A DNA stretch of 64,000 nucleotides from positions 246,843,356-246,907,355 of the forward strand of contig JALIGW010000002.1 of assembly GCA_023053685.1 (NCBI GenBank), read 5' to 3'. The notes beneath the pieces are model-generated. The model was not told where the DNA came from and ran no database searches. It worked only from the letters and a program-made list of their open reading frames with translations. Numbering within the stretch: the stretch's first letter is position 1; each line of letters opens with the position of its first letter. Below are positions 11,085 through 21,288 of this stretch, one piece after another. The DNA comes from Diadophis punctatus similis. Lineage: Eukaryota; Chordata; Lepidosauria; Squamata; Dipsadidae. The translations under genes were made by a program, and so were the position numbers.

Positions 11085-11995
11085 ATACAGAAAAATGTAC
11101 AAAGTGTCTGGATGATAAATATCCAAATGTGGACCGACTCCAATGTATTCCCAAAATTATAACCTTCCTGTCTTATGACGAACATCTGGGCATCATCCTG
11201 GTCTCTTTTGTCTTATTCTTGCTCCTAATCACAGGATTCATTTTAATTATATTCATTAAATATAGAGAAACTCCCCTTGTCAAAGCCAACAACCGGGACC
11301 TCTCTTACATCCTCCTGATCTCCCTCCTGCTTTGCTTCTTGTCTTCTTTTCTCTTCATTGGTCAGCCAAGGAAAGCCTCCTGCCTTCTACGACAAACAGT
11401 GTTCAGCATTGTCTTCTCAGTTGCTGTTTCTTCTCTCTTGGCTAAAACCATCATGGTGGTGCTGGCTTTCCTGGCCACAAAACCAGGAAACCGAGGGAAG
11501 AAATGGTTGGGGAAGAGCTTGTCCAACTCCATCATCCTTTCTTGTTCTTCTATCCAACTTACCATCTGCTCCATCTGGCTGGGAGTTTGTCCTCCATTCC
11601 CTGACTCCGACTTCCACTCCCAACCTGGAGTAATCATCTTGCAATGCAATGAAGGATCTGTTGTCATGTTCTACATTACCCTCAGCTACCTGGGCTTTCT
11701 GGCTGCCATCTGCTTTACTGTGGCTTTCCTGGCCAGGAATCTCCCTGGGGCCTTCAATGAAGCCAAGCTGATCACTTTCAGCATGCTGGTCTTCTGCAGT
11801 GTCTGGGTGAGTTTTGTGCCCACCTACCTGAGCACCAAAGGGAAATACATGGTGGCTGTTCAGGTCTTCTCCATCTTGTCCTCCAGTGTTGGGCTGCTGG
11901 GCTGCATCTTCATCCCCAAATGCTACATTATCATTCTGAGGCCAGACTTGAATACAAAGGAACAGCTTACGACCAGAAGAATTGTAGAAATCTGA
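11085..11995 (+). CDS. V2R gene A exon 6 (seven-helix domain)
   Basis: Acceptor TTCTCAG at 11078-11084. Two bases complete a split Asp codon and 303 codons follow, counting the stop (TGA at 11993-11995). It begins with the last linker cysteines (D-T-E-K-C-T-K-C), then seven hydrophobic segments, the typical [14 protein letters not shown] before helix 6 and [16 protein letters not shown] after helix 7. No internal stop. Three residues longer than the B exon. Confidence 0.93.
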
Positions 11996-13770
11996 GACGG
12001 GGAATGTCAACTCTCAACATGTCCCAGTAGGCTAAACATAGAAAATAATCCAAAATGTTCTCAATACATGAGCTGGGCCAATGATTTTGCTTGAAATAAT
12101 TAAAGGGAAGCTAGAAGATATTTTCCTCTTCCTTATCCGTAGAATTGCAAGATGGCCACTGGGTTCTTCTGATCAATCAATGCAGTATATCTGTTCTGTG
12201 CCCCTAGCCTACCTAATCCTGAAATTCTACCCCCAGGTTTTTGAAACATGACATTTACCATATTTTTCGGAGTATAAGACACACCGGAGTATAAGATGCA
12301 CCTTAGTTTTTGGGGAGGAAAATAGGGGGGGAGATTCTGCCTACCAGGTATTCATTTGGCTAGTCCTTAGTCTGGTCAGCTTCAGCACATTAGTTTGCTG
12401 GTTTTGAGCACGCGTGCTTGCTTTTTGTCCCCTGGTTGGGGATAAAAAACAGTTTCTAAAACACTTCACTTCTCTTTCTCTTCAGAGAGAAAAACAATGA
12501 GAAAAGCAGGCAAAGGGAAGATCACCGCTAGCAAAGCACAGAAGATGTGCTTCTTAGCACCTCGTTAGGGCTGAAAAAAGGCTCAGCTGATTGTTGGAGG
12601 GAGCAGCAATGAAAAAAGCAGACAAAGGGAAGATTGCTTGCTAGCAAAGCACGGAAGATCGTGTTAGCACCTCGTTAGGGCTGGAAAAAAACTTAGTAAA
12701 AGCTACATTCGGAGTATAAGACGCACCCAAATTTTCAGCCTCTTTTAGGGGGGGAAAGGTGTGTCTTATACTCCAAAAAATACGATATGTAATGGGAATT
12801 TTTTGGCTAAATAATAAGAAATAATTTTTTTAAACAGTAAAACTCAAGAATGCAGCAGCAACTTGAGGAGAGGAGAGAGACACCTCCCAACCAAATTACA
12901 AGTAGAATATTCTGGGTTATCCAACTGGCCTACTAAATTATTATGTAGGAGCTAAGCAAGAGAGGAATTAAAATACAGTGTCATAAGATTTCTAGAAAAT
13001 AATTCCTAATGAATGGGATGGTTGAGCATCTCATGGACCTGGTTTATAGGAGGAGAGGTAAAATTGAGCATTAAACCCGGTCAGATGTTGTGATAATTCA
13101 CATATCTCCATGTTCCAATTGTGGACACTTCAGAGGTATCTGGGTGGTTACTGGGAGAAGAAGATGGATCTTGGTCTAATCCAGAAGACATATTCTTAGC
13201 TTCTTAAAATGGAAGTCTGCAAGAGATCCTATTCACAAAAAGAAGTCCTCCTGAAATCATCCCATTTATTCAGAAATTTGGCAGAAATATGTGTGGTTGG
13301 CTATACGTGTCTTCTTGTCATTATCACTGCTAGCATTCAAGAGATCCTCAACCTTCTTAATTTGCTTCTTGGACCTGGATAAATGTGCAACATTTAAGGT
13401 CCATGCCCCAGTTCCATACCTGTGATTAATGTTTGGGACAAGATTTCTTCAATATTCTACGGTCATCTTGTCAAGACTTCTACTGAAAACTGATGTTTGG
13501 AGTAAGAAAAAGGAAATTCTGTACAGTATCTACTAATTGTAGAATAGAAGAATAACAGGACTGGAAGTAATGGGATTTTGTTCTTCTGAAGAAGAGCTGA
13601 CCTGAAAAAGAATAAAAAGATTAAAAATGGGCAGTTGTGTGATTTGCTTTTTTTCAGAGCAAAAGAAAAATAAAATTAATATAAAGATGGTGGCTCTTAT
13701 AAAAGTAAGGTTCTACAGTTAGGCAAGAAAAACAAAATGCACATGTACAGTATATGTGGTACCTTGCTCA
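11996..13770. other. 3' flank of gene A
   Basis: No coding region seen. Contains the TA-flanked MITE at 12258-12785. The remainder (12790-13770) is unique-looking AT-rich sequence without a recognisable gene. Confidence 0.6.
12258..12785. mobile_element. TA-flanked MITE (GGAGTATAAGACGCACC family)
   Basis: Inverted ends CCATATTTTTCGGAGTATAA and TTATACTCCAAAAAATACGA, flanked by TA on both sides, as in Tc1/mariner-type insertions. The 5' end carries the GGAGTATAAGACRCACC motif twice. No transposase frame. Relatives at 21289-22593, 41977-42463 and 47818-49219. Confidence 0.85.
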
Positions 13771-13774
13771 ATAG

Positions 13775-13992
13775 TAGTAACTGTGAAAGGGATCTTGGAG
13801 TCCTAGTGGACAACCATTTAAATATGAGCTAGCAGTGTGCAGCAGCTGCCAAAAAAGCCAACACAGTTCTAGCCTGCATAAACAGAGGGATAGAATCAAG
13901 ATCATGTGACATGTTAATACCACTTTATAATGCCTTGGTAAGGCCACACTTGGAATACTGCATTCAGTTTTGGTTGCCACGATGCAAAAAAA
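13775..13992 (+). mobile_element. CR1 LINE reverse-transcriptase fragment
   Basis: Broken frames encode [31 protein letters not shown] and [18 protein letters not shown], a signature of the CR1 ORF2 C-terminal half. Truncated at both ends; the 3' side runs into GC-rich sequence. Confidence 0.85.
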
Positions 13993-13994
13993 TC

Positions 13995-14352
13995 CCCCAA
14001 TCCCACTCCTGGATGGCCCCGCCCACCCCACCTCTCCCGGGAGTCTTCACATGGTCCATTTTGGATGCAGGTAAGTGCAGGGCGCATGCAGAGGCTCGGG
14101 GAGGGTGAAAAATGGGCCTACCAGAAGTTCAGGAAGGCCAGAAACGGGCCTGTTTCTGGCCTCCAGAAGGCCTCCGGAACCTGGGGAGGCCATTTTTGCC
14201 CTCCCGGAGGCTTGAAAAAAGCCTCCGGAGCCACCCCCACCCCCACCATGGCGCAGGAGCCGACTAGGCTATGCCCACCATGGCCACACTCACCCAGCAA
14301 CCAGGCAGAGAACCCCTTTCTAAAATGTTTGAAGTCCACCCCTGACTTTAAT
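13995..14352. mobile_element. GC-rich hAT-like fragment
   Basis: GGCCTCCGGA-rich segment ending GAAGTCCACCCCTG, resembling a hAT terminus (CAGGGGTGGACTTC in reverse). Its interior resembles the element at 37211-37611. No clear opposite end or target duplication found. Confidence 0.45.
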
Positions 14353-14619
14353 TAATCCCAATGTCTGGAGGAAGAATCAGGTCTCCAGAAATTTAGGAAA
14401 ATTGAGGCCTTCTGGAGTTCACAGGGGAACATACTCCATAGGGCAGGAGCTGCAACAGAAAATGTGCCTTCCGAGGACCCACAAGGGGACATTGTCTTAT
14501 GAATGGACTGGAGCAGGCCAATTATGCTGCTCTAGTGGGACAAGCAGACATCTTCAGGGAGAGGAAGTGTCACTGATACACTGGTTCTATGCAAAATGGG
14601 GCTTTAAAGTGAATTGAAT

Positions 14620-16085
14620 TGCTTGGAAATTGAAAAAAGATAAGAGCCTGTGCATAAAAAATATAAATGATAAAATTGAAAAAATTCAAAATAATGTATC
14701 AGAAAATGAACGTAAAATAAAAATAGTTGAAACAAAAATAGAACAGACAGATAAGAAAGTAGAAATTATGGAGCAGAAATTAACAACAGTTAACAAAGGG
14801 TTCGAAGAGTCCATTATATTCTTAGACGTAGAGAGGGCTTCCTAGCAACTAAGATTCCAAAACATTCAAGAAGAGAAAGAAGAAAATGTAGGCGAAAAGA
14901 TGGCAGAAAGTTTAGCCGAAATGATGCAAATTAGCAAACAAGATATGATGAGAGATATAGATGAGGCCTACAGAATCTACACGAATTATGCAAGGAGACA
15001 CAGATTGCCAAAAGAAATACATATAAAATTCACAAAAAGAACAACTAGGGACAATATCTATAAAAAAACAAGGGAAGAAACATTCACTTACAAATGTTTT
15101 AAATAATAGTTTTAAAGCAGACCCCAAGACAAATCCAAAATGTGAGAAGACAATGCCAGTTCTTAACATCCCACCGTATAAAAAACAAAGAGCCGTTTAG
15201 ATCGCTGGTGCCAGAAGGTATTTTAGTAACCTGGCAAGAAAAAAATGTGAAATTAGATTCAATTGAAAAGGCCCAAGACTTTTACGAAAGATACTTCATG
15301 ACGGAAGGCAAAGAAGAAAGTAAGGAGAAAAGTAAAGAAGAATTAGATAGTATAAGTAGGGAAGAAGAAATCACAGAGGAAAGGGAGAAAGATAGAAGAG
15401 ATAAAAGAAAGCAGGAAAAAGAGATGATAGAACAAGAAGGAATAACAAGTAGGGTAGTAAGAGAAACTAGAGCTACAAGAAAACAACACAAATAGAAAAG
15501 GGAGAAGAAATTAAACTGATTTCCATTAATATTAATAGATATAATGCACCAAAAAATAGAAGCAAAATTTTCATAAAACTCAAAAAAAATTGATATAGAT
15601 GTAATACACAAAAATAATAATAAAATTACAATACGAATAATTTCATATAATTGGAGATTTTAATGTAATAGTAGATATTAAAAGGACAATAAAACTCATA
15701 AAAAAACTAAGAAAACACATTACCCAAACCGTTTTCTGAACCTGTATTAGAATATAATTTATGAAAAGTGTAACTATTAATTTGTTAGATGTACATAGAA
15801 ATGAATGTATATAGAAATGGAAAAGGCAATATGTATTAAAGAAATCCATAAAAGAGAGATATGACATACACAAAAAATTGACCATAAAATAGATATACGT
15901 AGAAGAATCAAGTATAAAATATAAATTACAAATATATTTGAAAATATTTATAAGTATAAAAAATTATGTGAACTGATCTTGAGCTGTAATCAAAATGGGA
16001 CCTAGGATTCCCACCATTGTATGTTTGTATGTTATGTAATGTTTTTTGTGTACATAAAATAATAATAATAATTAAAAAAAAGAAA
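14620..16085 (+). mobile_element. Truncated, internally deleted L1 LINE
   Basis: 14630-15495 encodes, in three broken frames, an L1 ORF1-like protein: a lysine/glutamate-rich coiled coil (KIEKIQNNVSENERKIKIVE), an RNA-binding middle (RHRLPKEIHIKFTKRTTRDN) and a C-terminal domain (LVPEGILVTWQEKNVKLDS). 15518-15620 resembles the start of ORF2 (SININ...NAPNKR..IFIKLK), after which most of ORF2 is missing. The 3' end is AT-rich with an A-rich tail at about 16060-16082. Inactive. Confidence 0.8.
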
Positions 16086-16391
16086 TATCTTCTTCAGATG
16101 ACAAATGATACCGAGTGACAGGAAAGCCATAGCAAATGGTTAAAATATGTAACATTTTCTAGCTGCCCATCTTAAACCAATTTAGGGCATTTAAAATTGG
16201 AAAGACATGAGAGCCTGTGCAGCTCACAAAATAGGGGTGAATATAGAGAAACCCCACAATGTGTGTGCCCTAGAATTCTGGACTGTTTGCATATTCTAGG
16301 TAATCTTCAAGAGAAATACCATGAAGAGCACAATTTAATAAATGAAATAGGAAGTGATCTAAATGTGTGTGAGACCCTTGGTCCATCAAAG

Positions 16392-16739
16392 CAGAGGTGG
16401 GTTTCTGCCGGAGCTGTCCAGTACGCAGCTCCGATAGGGAGCGGCGGATTTCGCAACTGCTCCGGAGCGCCCTCTGCCGGTGCACCCGGTACGTCGCCAT
16501 TTTTTTCCCGTGATTTTCGGGCGATTTTGCTTCCGCGCATGCACGGAAGCAAAATTGCACTAAAATCTCTCTCGCGTGCGCGTCCCCTCACGAGATTTTG
16601 GCTTGATTTTGCTTCCGTGCATGCGCAGAAGCAAAATCACGCGAGGGGGCACGTGCGCGTAGCGAGTGTGCGCCCCCCCGAAGCGTGGAGATGCGCGCGC
16701 ATGGTTCCGGCAGCAAGGTAAGTGAGCAACCCGCCCCTG
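16392..16739. mobile_element. Non-autonomous hAT element cut by the duplication
   Basis: Begins CAGAGGTGGGTTTCTG and ends GCAACCCGCCCCTG, with exact 8-bp duplications CATCAAAG at 16384-16391 and 16740-16747. The left edge of the 26-kb duplicated unit lies inside it, at about 16553. The partner in copy 2 (42509-42696) therefore has only the right part and the right target duplication. Confidence 0.92.
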
Positions 16740-16743
16740 CATC

Positions 16744-16985
16744 AAAGGCACCATTGATACACAAGAAGAATCTGTTGAAGGCTCCTCTAGGCAGTGCAGC
16801 CCGCTGCACTTCAAGCTGCAGCTGTGAGTCTAGTAGAAGGACCCCCAAATTTCGTGCCACTTCCATCCAGGAGAGTGCCACCCCATCCAGAGTCACAGAT
16901 AGCTTATCACTAGACCTGTGGAGGAGAGGAAAAAAGAGAAAGCAACTGCATCTTATTATAGTTTGAGTCAAAGTTGGTCCAATCA
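16744..16985 (-). mobile_element. L2 LINE reverse-transcriptase fragment (copy 1)
   Basis: Minus strand encodes LSVTLDGVALSWMEVARNLG followed by [11 protein letters not shown], the typical L2 ORF2 block. Another L2 scrap (about 17440-17560) on the same strand resembles 24800-24870. Confidence 0.75.
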
Positions 16986-17740
16986 CACAGCTTTCAGGTG
17001 ATCAATCATGGCCTCCCTAGAGATTGCCAAGTTAACTGCTTTAATCAGAGAGAGAAAAATACTTCCAATTTAATTTCTGCTTGAAACTGCTTCTGGATTT
17101 TGTGATTGAGGTAGGGGGGAAAATGAAATTCTGGCTTTGGGATTTACTAATGAGATAAATCTGTTGTTATAGAAATGAGTAGTATATAATATGTGCATGC
17201 AAAAGTAAAAAGTTGAGGCTGCAACTTTATATTGCTTTTATTCTACTATGCTAAAAAGAGTTGGAAGTTAATGCTTTCCCCACTTTTTTCCTCTCTATGC
17301 CACACTCTTCCCCTTCCCCTAATTTCCCACTATATTTTACTTATATTTTATATTTTGATAACATTATTAAAATTTAATATAAAAGAAAACATGGTCTCAC
17401 ATCCCAAAATCCCCAAGACTGTCTCAGAAAGAAATCATTGTTGATGCTATCAAAAACCACTGAGAGATCCAGAACAGCCAGGATGGTAGCAACACCACTA
17501 TCCTGAGATCTTCTGCCTTTGTAAAGACAGATGCAAAGAATGAGTTAAGCAGTTCAGCTTATCACCTTTTTGCCATTTTCTCCCATTTATGGACCATCAT
17601 TTCCTCTTTTTTTTACATGTTGAAAGAAGCTTTAAAAAAAACCATTTTTGACATTTGTTGGAAGCCTTACTTCATTTTGAGCCTTAGCTTTCCTGACATC
17701 ATCTTTGCAAGATTGGGCAATTTGCTGATATTCTGTATTC

Positions 17741-18081
17741 GTTTGTCTGCCCTCTCGCCCTCGGCTGGTGCGGAGACCCAGCGAACAAAGAGGCAAACAG
17801 GGTGGGAGGGAAGAGAGAGATAGAGATATTAGCGCAGGGCTAGCCTGATCATACAGCCTCAGTGCTGAGGGCGCCACCGCCAGGGGCAAGAGGAGCTAAG
17901 CCGGAGGGAATTGGAGAAGGAGGTGATGTCAGAGCATGGTCCATCGCCACCGCCCTGCTCCGTATGATCAGGCTAGCCCTGTGCTAACATCTCTCAGTCT
18001 CTCTCTTCCCTCCCTCCCTGTTTGCCTCTTTCTTCGCTGGGTCTCCACGCCAGCCGAGGGTGAGAGGGCAGACAGACGAAC
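17741..18081. repeat. Long inverted repeat in CpG island (copy 1)
   Basis: Left arm 17741-17854 and right arm 17962-18081 are near reverse complements (for example GATCAGGCTAGCCCTG against CAGGGCTAGCCTGATC), around a spacer of about 107 bp. Repeated in copy 2 at 44261-44374 and 44482-44601. Confidence 0.85.
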
Positions 18082-18501
18082 CCGACCCGGCTGTCCACTT
18101 TCCTGCCATCGTGCGCTGTTAAACTTAAGTGGTTGTTGGCTGGCCGTTCCCCCCCGTGACTCCCTTTCCCTTCGACACCAGTGGGAAGAAATTGCTGCTG
18201 CGAGCCCCGGCTGGCCTGGTTTGCGAGTCCCAGCTGTAGTCGGAGATGTGGGACGTGGCAAGTGAGGAGACGGGGATGCCAGAGGGGGTAGCAGGGAGTG
18301 TCTGGGCTGGAGGATTTAATAAAATATAAAATATAGTTCTTAAAGCAGAAATATAAACCCAAGAGGACAAATGGGTGTAAGGAAGGAGAGAGTTTGACGC
18401 TTCTCATGAATCAAATTTGTAAAGAATGAAGGAGGAGTTTGAAGGAATTGTCCTCCAGCCACAAAGGGGAATCTTTGAAAAGGCGGCTGGGTGAGGGGAC
18501 C

Positions 18502-18597
18502 ATAAGTGCCTTGCGGGACGTCTCACTGCAGGACCCGTGGCTGCGCTACGAGCTCATCCAGCTCATCGGCTCCAGCACTTATGGCAACGTTTACAAG
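18502..18597 (+). pseudogene. MAP4K2-like (GCK family) first coding exon fragment, copy 1
   Basis: Thirty-two codons reading ALRDVSLQDP, ELIQLIG, then a glycine-loop region GSSTYGNVYK, closely resembling the N terminus of germinal-centre kinase MAP4K2 as I know it, with some MAP4K3/5-like residues. The codon in the initiator position is ATA (18502-18504, context GGACCATAAG), so the start codon appears lost. The loop reads G-S-S-T-Y-G where the family has G-x-G-T-Y-G. A donor-like AAG/GTGCGC follows at 18597/18598. The rest of the kinase is absent. A stranded promoter-plus-exon copy is most likely. The upstream ATG at 18439 is in frame and open, so a chimeric product is not strictly excluded. 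Confidence 0.7.
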
Positions 18598-19464
18598 GTG
18601 CGCAATGGCACGCCCGGGGGCGCACGGCCGGCTTTGGAGAGGGTCCCCCCGGGTGCGCTTGGGGAGGGAAAGGTGCCACCACCGGGCGGAGAGGAGCCAC
18701 AGAGGCGGCCGAGTGAGCAGGAAGGAAGGCAAGCGGATCCCGAGTCACCCAAGCCCCACCTTGCAAGCCCGCCTGGGCTCTTCCTCCGCCGCAGATAAGG
18801 ACAGCCGGCAACGCGATGCAGCTGCCGGTCTCCAGGAGGGAGGAGAGCAAGCAGGGGGAGGGGGTTTCTAATCAGTGGTACCTATGACTGGCAGCCCCCC
18901 TTTTTTCTTCCAACTCTACCCTCCTCCTGTTGGGCAACTTCTCCAAAGTGTGCTTTTGGAGACGCGCAATGGGGAGCAAGGAGTCGTGGATGGGATCGCT
19001 GCACGGTGGTGGGGATTTGCAGCCCCCCCCTCTCCTGGGTGGGGTATGGATCAGACTGGGGAAGGGGTGCAGAGGGGTGGGGGAGAAGCAGGAAATTATG
19101 GCCGGGTTTCCAGGGCTGCTCTCTCCGGGGCGTGTCCGGGTCTCTTGGGGCTAGCCTTTTATTTTTTTGCACTGGGAGCTTTCTCCAAAGGATTGCCCCC
19201 AAGCAGAGGACGCCTTTTGGAGAAGGCGAGGCGAGGGTGGGGTGGTCTGGCTGGCTGGCTGGTTCCCCGGACAAGGTCGGCTCTGTGGGGCAGGCTGGCT
19301 TTGCTACAAGTGTAGGCAGGGCAGGCAGGATCCCCTCCCTGCTTGCTCCGCTTTCCTGGAGTGACTGAATAACCACAATGCGCTTATTTGTCCGGGTTGC
19401 CAGAGAGTTTGCACGCACAGATCTTGCGGTGCTGAGGGCTAGGAGAGGGAAGAAGAGAAAAGAG

Positions 19465-19815
<351 letters not shown>

Positions 19816-20103
19816 CTGTTGAAAGAAGAACCTTGCAAATTAGAATTGTTGTCGTTGCAGGGGTTTTGGAAAGAGTGGGTGAGCAGGCCCCATGGGGGAG
19901 GAAGGAATATGGGGCTGTTTTAAGAAGAAAGAGCTTAAAAGAGGAAATTGGCTTTGGGGACCCTGGCAATGTTTTTGGACCAATCATGGGGTTTTTTGCC
20001 CCGTTTGCCTCCTGAAACTTTGGAGTTCTGGGAGAAAGCTACTAAACAGGGATTACTTTGCTGGAAGCTTATCTGATTTCTAGTTTTTCGACACTGCAGG
20101 CCA

Positions 20104-20232
20104 CAATTTCTCAACCTCAACAACTTGAATATGCCTGGACTTCAACTCCCAAAATTCCCTAGACAGCTTTGCTTTGAATTCTGGGAGTTGAAGTCCAGGC
20201 ACCTTAAAAGTTGCTGAGATTGAGAAATATTG
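20104..20232. mobile_element. Fold-back MITE (GGAGTTGAAGTCCAGGC family, copy 1)
   Basis: Inverted halves: GCCTGGACTTCAACTCCCAA on the left, GGGAGTTGAAGTCCAGGC on the right, continuing into CAATTTCTCA / TGAGAAATATTG ends. A single diverged arm of the family occurs at 30405-30478. Copy 2 equivalent at about 46625-46756. Confidence 0.8.
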
Positions 20233-20330
20233 CTGTACACTTGTTGGTTATCAAGTCTAAAGTAGACTTGTTGTGGAAGATGATATTCCTTGTGCTCTTG
20301 CAAAGACTGGCCCGAGAATTTCTGATCTGG

Positions 20331-20551
20331 CATAATTACATATTGTTTTTGTGATTAATCGCTATGCTTTAATTATGTTCAATTTGTAACAATGAAAATA
20401 CATCCTGCATATTAGATATTTACATTATGATTCATAACAGTAGCAAAATTAGTTATGAAGTAGCAACGAAAATAATGTTATGGTTGGGGGTCACCACAAC
20501 ATGAGGAATTATATTAAGGGGTCGCGGCATTAGAAAGGTTGGGAACCACTG
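20331..20551 (-). mobile_element. SPIN-like hAT element (copy 1)
   Basis: In reverse it begins CAGTGGTTCCCAACCTTTCT, continues with AATGCCGCGACCCCTTAATA and GTTGTGGTGACCCCCAACCA, and ends near CAATATGTAATTATG. This matches the SPIN non-autonomous consensus as I remember it. SPIN elements are known for repeated horizontal transfer among tetrapods. The other terminus is not evident. Confidence 0.85.
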
Positions 20552-21288
20552 CCATAGAGTAACTATCATATCAGCAAATTCTGGTTGAGACTAGTTTTTA
20601 GCGTAGCAGGGAGGGGCCTGTGATCCTAGCTCCTACCTACAGTTCCCAAGTTTCAACCTAGCTCATGAGATTAGAAATATATTGTATACAATGTATTTTT
20701 TTCACAGGCTAGCATGTCTTCTGTAGTTTCTGTAAAAACAATAGGTTCTGTTTCCCACAATCCCTCCTATTTTTTTCATACTCTCTCACACAGTCTTTCA
20801 TCCAAATGTGGTCTCAGGCTGTTTTCTACCTTCTTTCCGGGATCAAGTTTTCATAGAGGGTATTGAGTCTTCCAGGTGCTCTTTTGTGGTGGGGTCAGTC
20901 CTTTTGGAACATGTCCAGAAAGGGTGTTGGGACAGCAATGACTCAACACTGAAGTAATAGAGTTCTGAGGCTCCACAAGGATTATGATGTCATCTAACAT
21001 CTGCAGAAATAACTGGGGAAGGTAATTCAGAGTTTTGCCACAGGGGGTCATATGCATTTTCTTAACACCCAGGTCTACTACCCTCATCTAATTTCAACAA
21101 TGCTAAAAAGAGAAAGAGAGCATGTTCACACACACTTAGATTTCCATATTCATCCCACCTAATGGGGGGAAAAACTCCTTCCCCCTCCCTTTGGAGAATC
21201 TCATCTCTTCTGCAGCTGTCTTATGCTAATATAACTATCTCATTTCTTATCCTGTCCTTCACTAGTTGCATGACAATTTTAATTATTA

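Larger units (their letters stand above)
674..11995 (+). pseudogene. V2R gene A, exons 2-6, frameshifted in exon 3
   Basis: Vomeronasal type-2 receptor (class C GPCR; Venus-flytrap domain, cysteine-rich linker, seven-helix domain). Exons are 674-962, 4687-5465, 8187-8399, 10599-10725 and 11085-11995, with AG/GT borders matching the phases of the intact paralogues B1 and B2. Exon 1 is absent because position 1 aligns about 60 bp after the exon 1 donor of gene D, so it lies just left of the window. Near 5431-5435 one base is missing relative to B1/B2: five bases stand where they have six. The frame after that gives a nonsense exon 3 end and a TAA at 8233-8235 in exon 4. All other exons are open in the proper frame, including a full seven-helix exon. 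It is therefore a recent single-lesion pseudogene, a segregating allele or an assembly error. It lies tail to tail with B1. Confidence 0.85.
17740..19450 (+). promoter_or_regulatory. CpG-rich island around a MAP4K2-like exon (copy 1)
   Basis: GC- and CpG-rich block in AT-rich surroundings. It has a ~115-bp inverted repeat at its left (17741-17854 with 17962-18081), then a 5'-UTR-like purine-rich stretch, the kinase exon (18502-18597) and a GC-rich presumed intron. It looks like the promoter, first exon and start of intron 1 of a housekeeping kinase gene copied into the V2R cluster. No further kinase exons were found. Confidence 0.6.

Noticed and set aside
11362..12010. Antisense and out-of-frame ORFs over V2R exon 6 (also 22913-23371, 23411-23683 and copy 2 equivalents)
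   Set aside because: Shadows of the true seven-helix frame; only the true frame matches the receptor family.
14630..15495. Coiled-coil host gene
   Set aside because: The three adjacent frames together give an L1 ORF1-like protein, followed by an ORF2 scrap and an A-rich tail.
18439..18798. A functional 119-codon kinase-like gene starting at ATG 18439
   Set aside because: The frame runs through the donor-like site into GC-rich presumed intron; the catalytic domain is missing and the aligned initiator is ATA.
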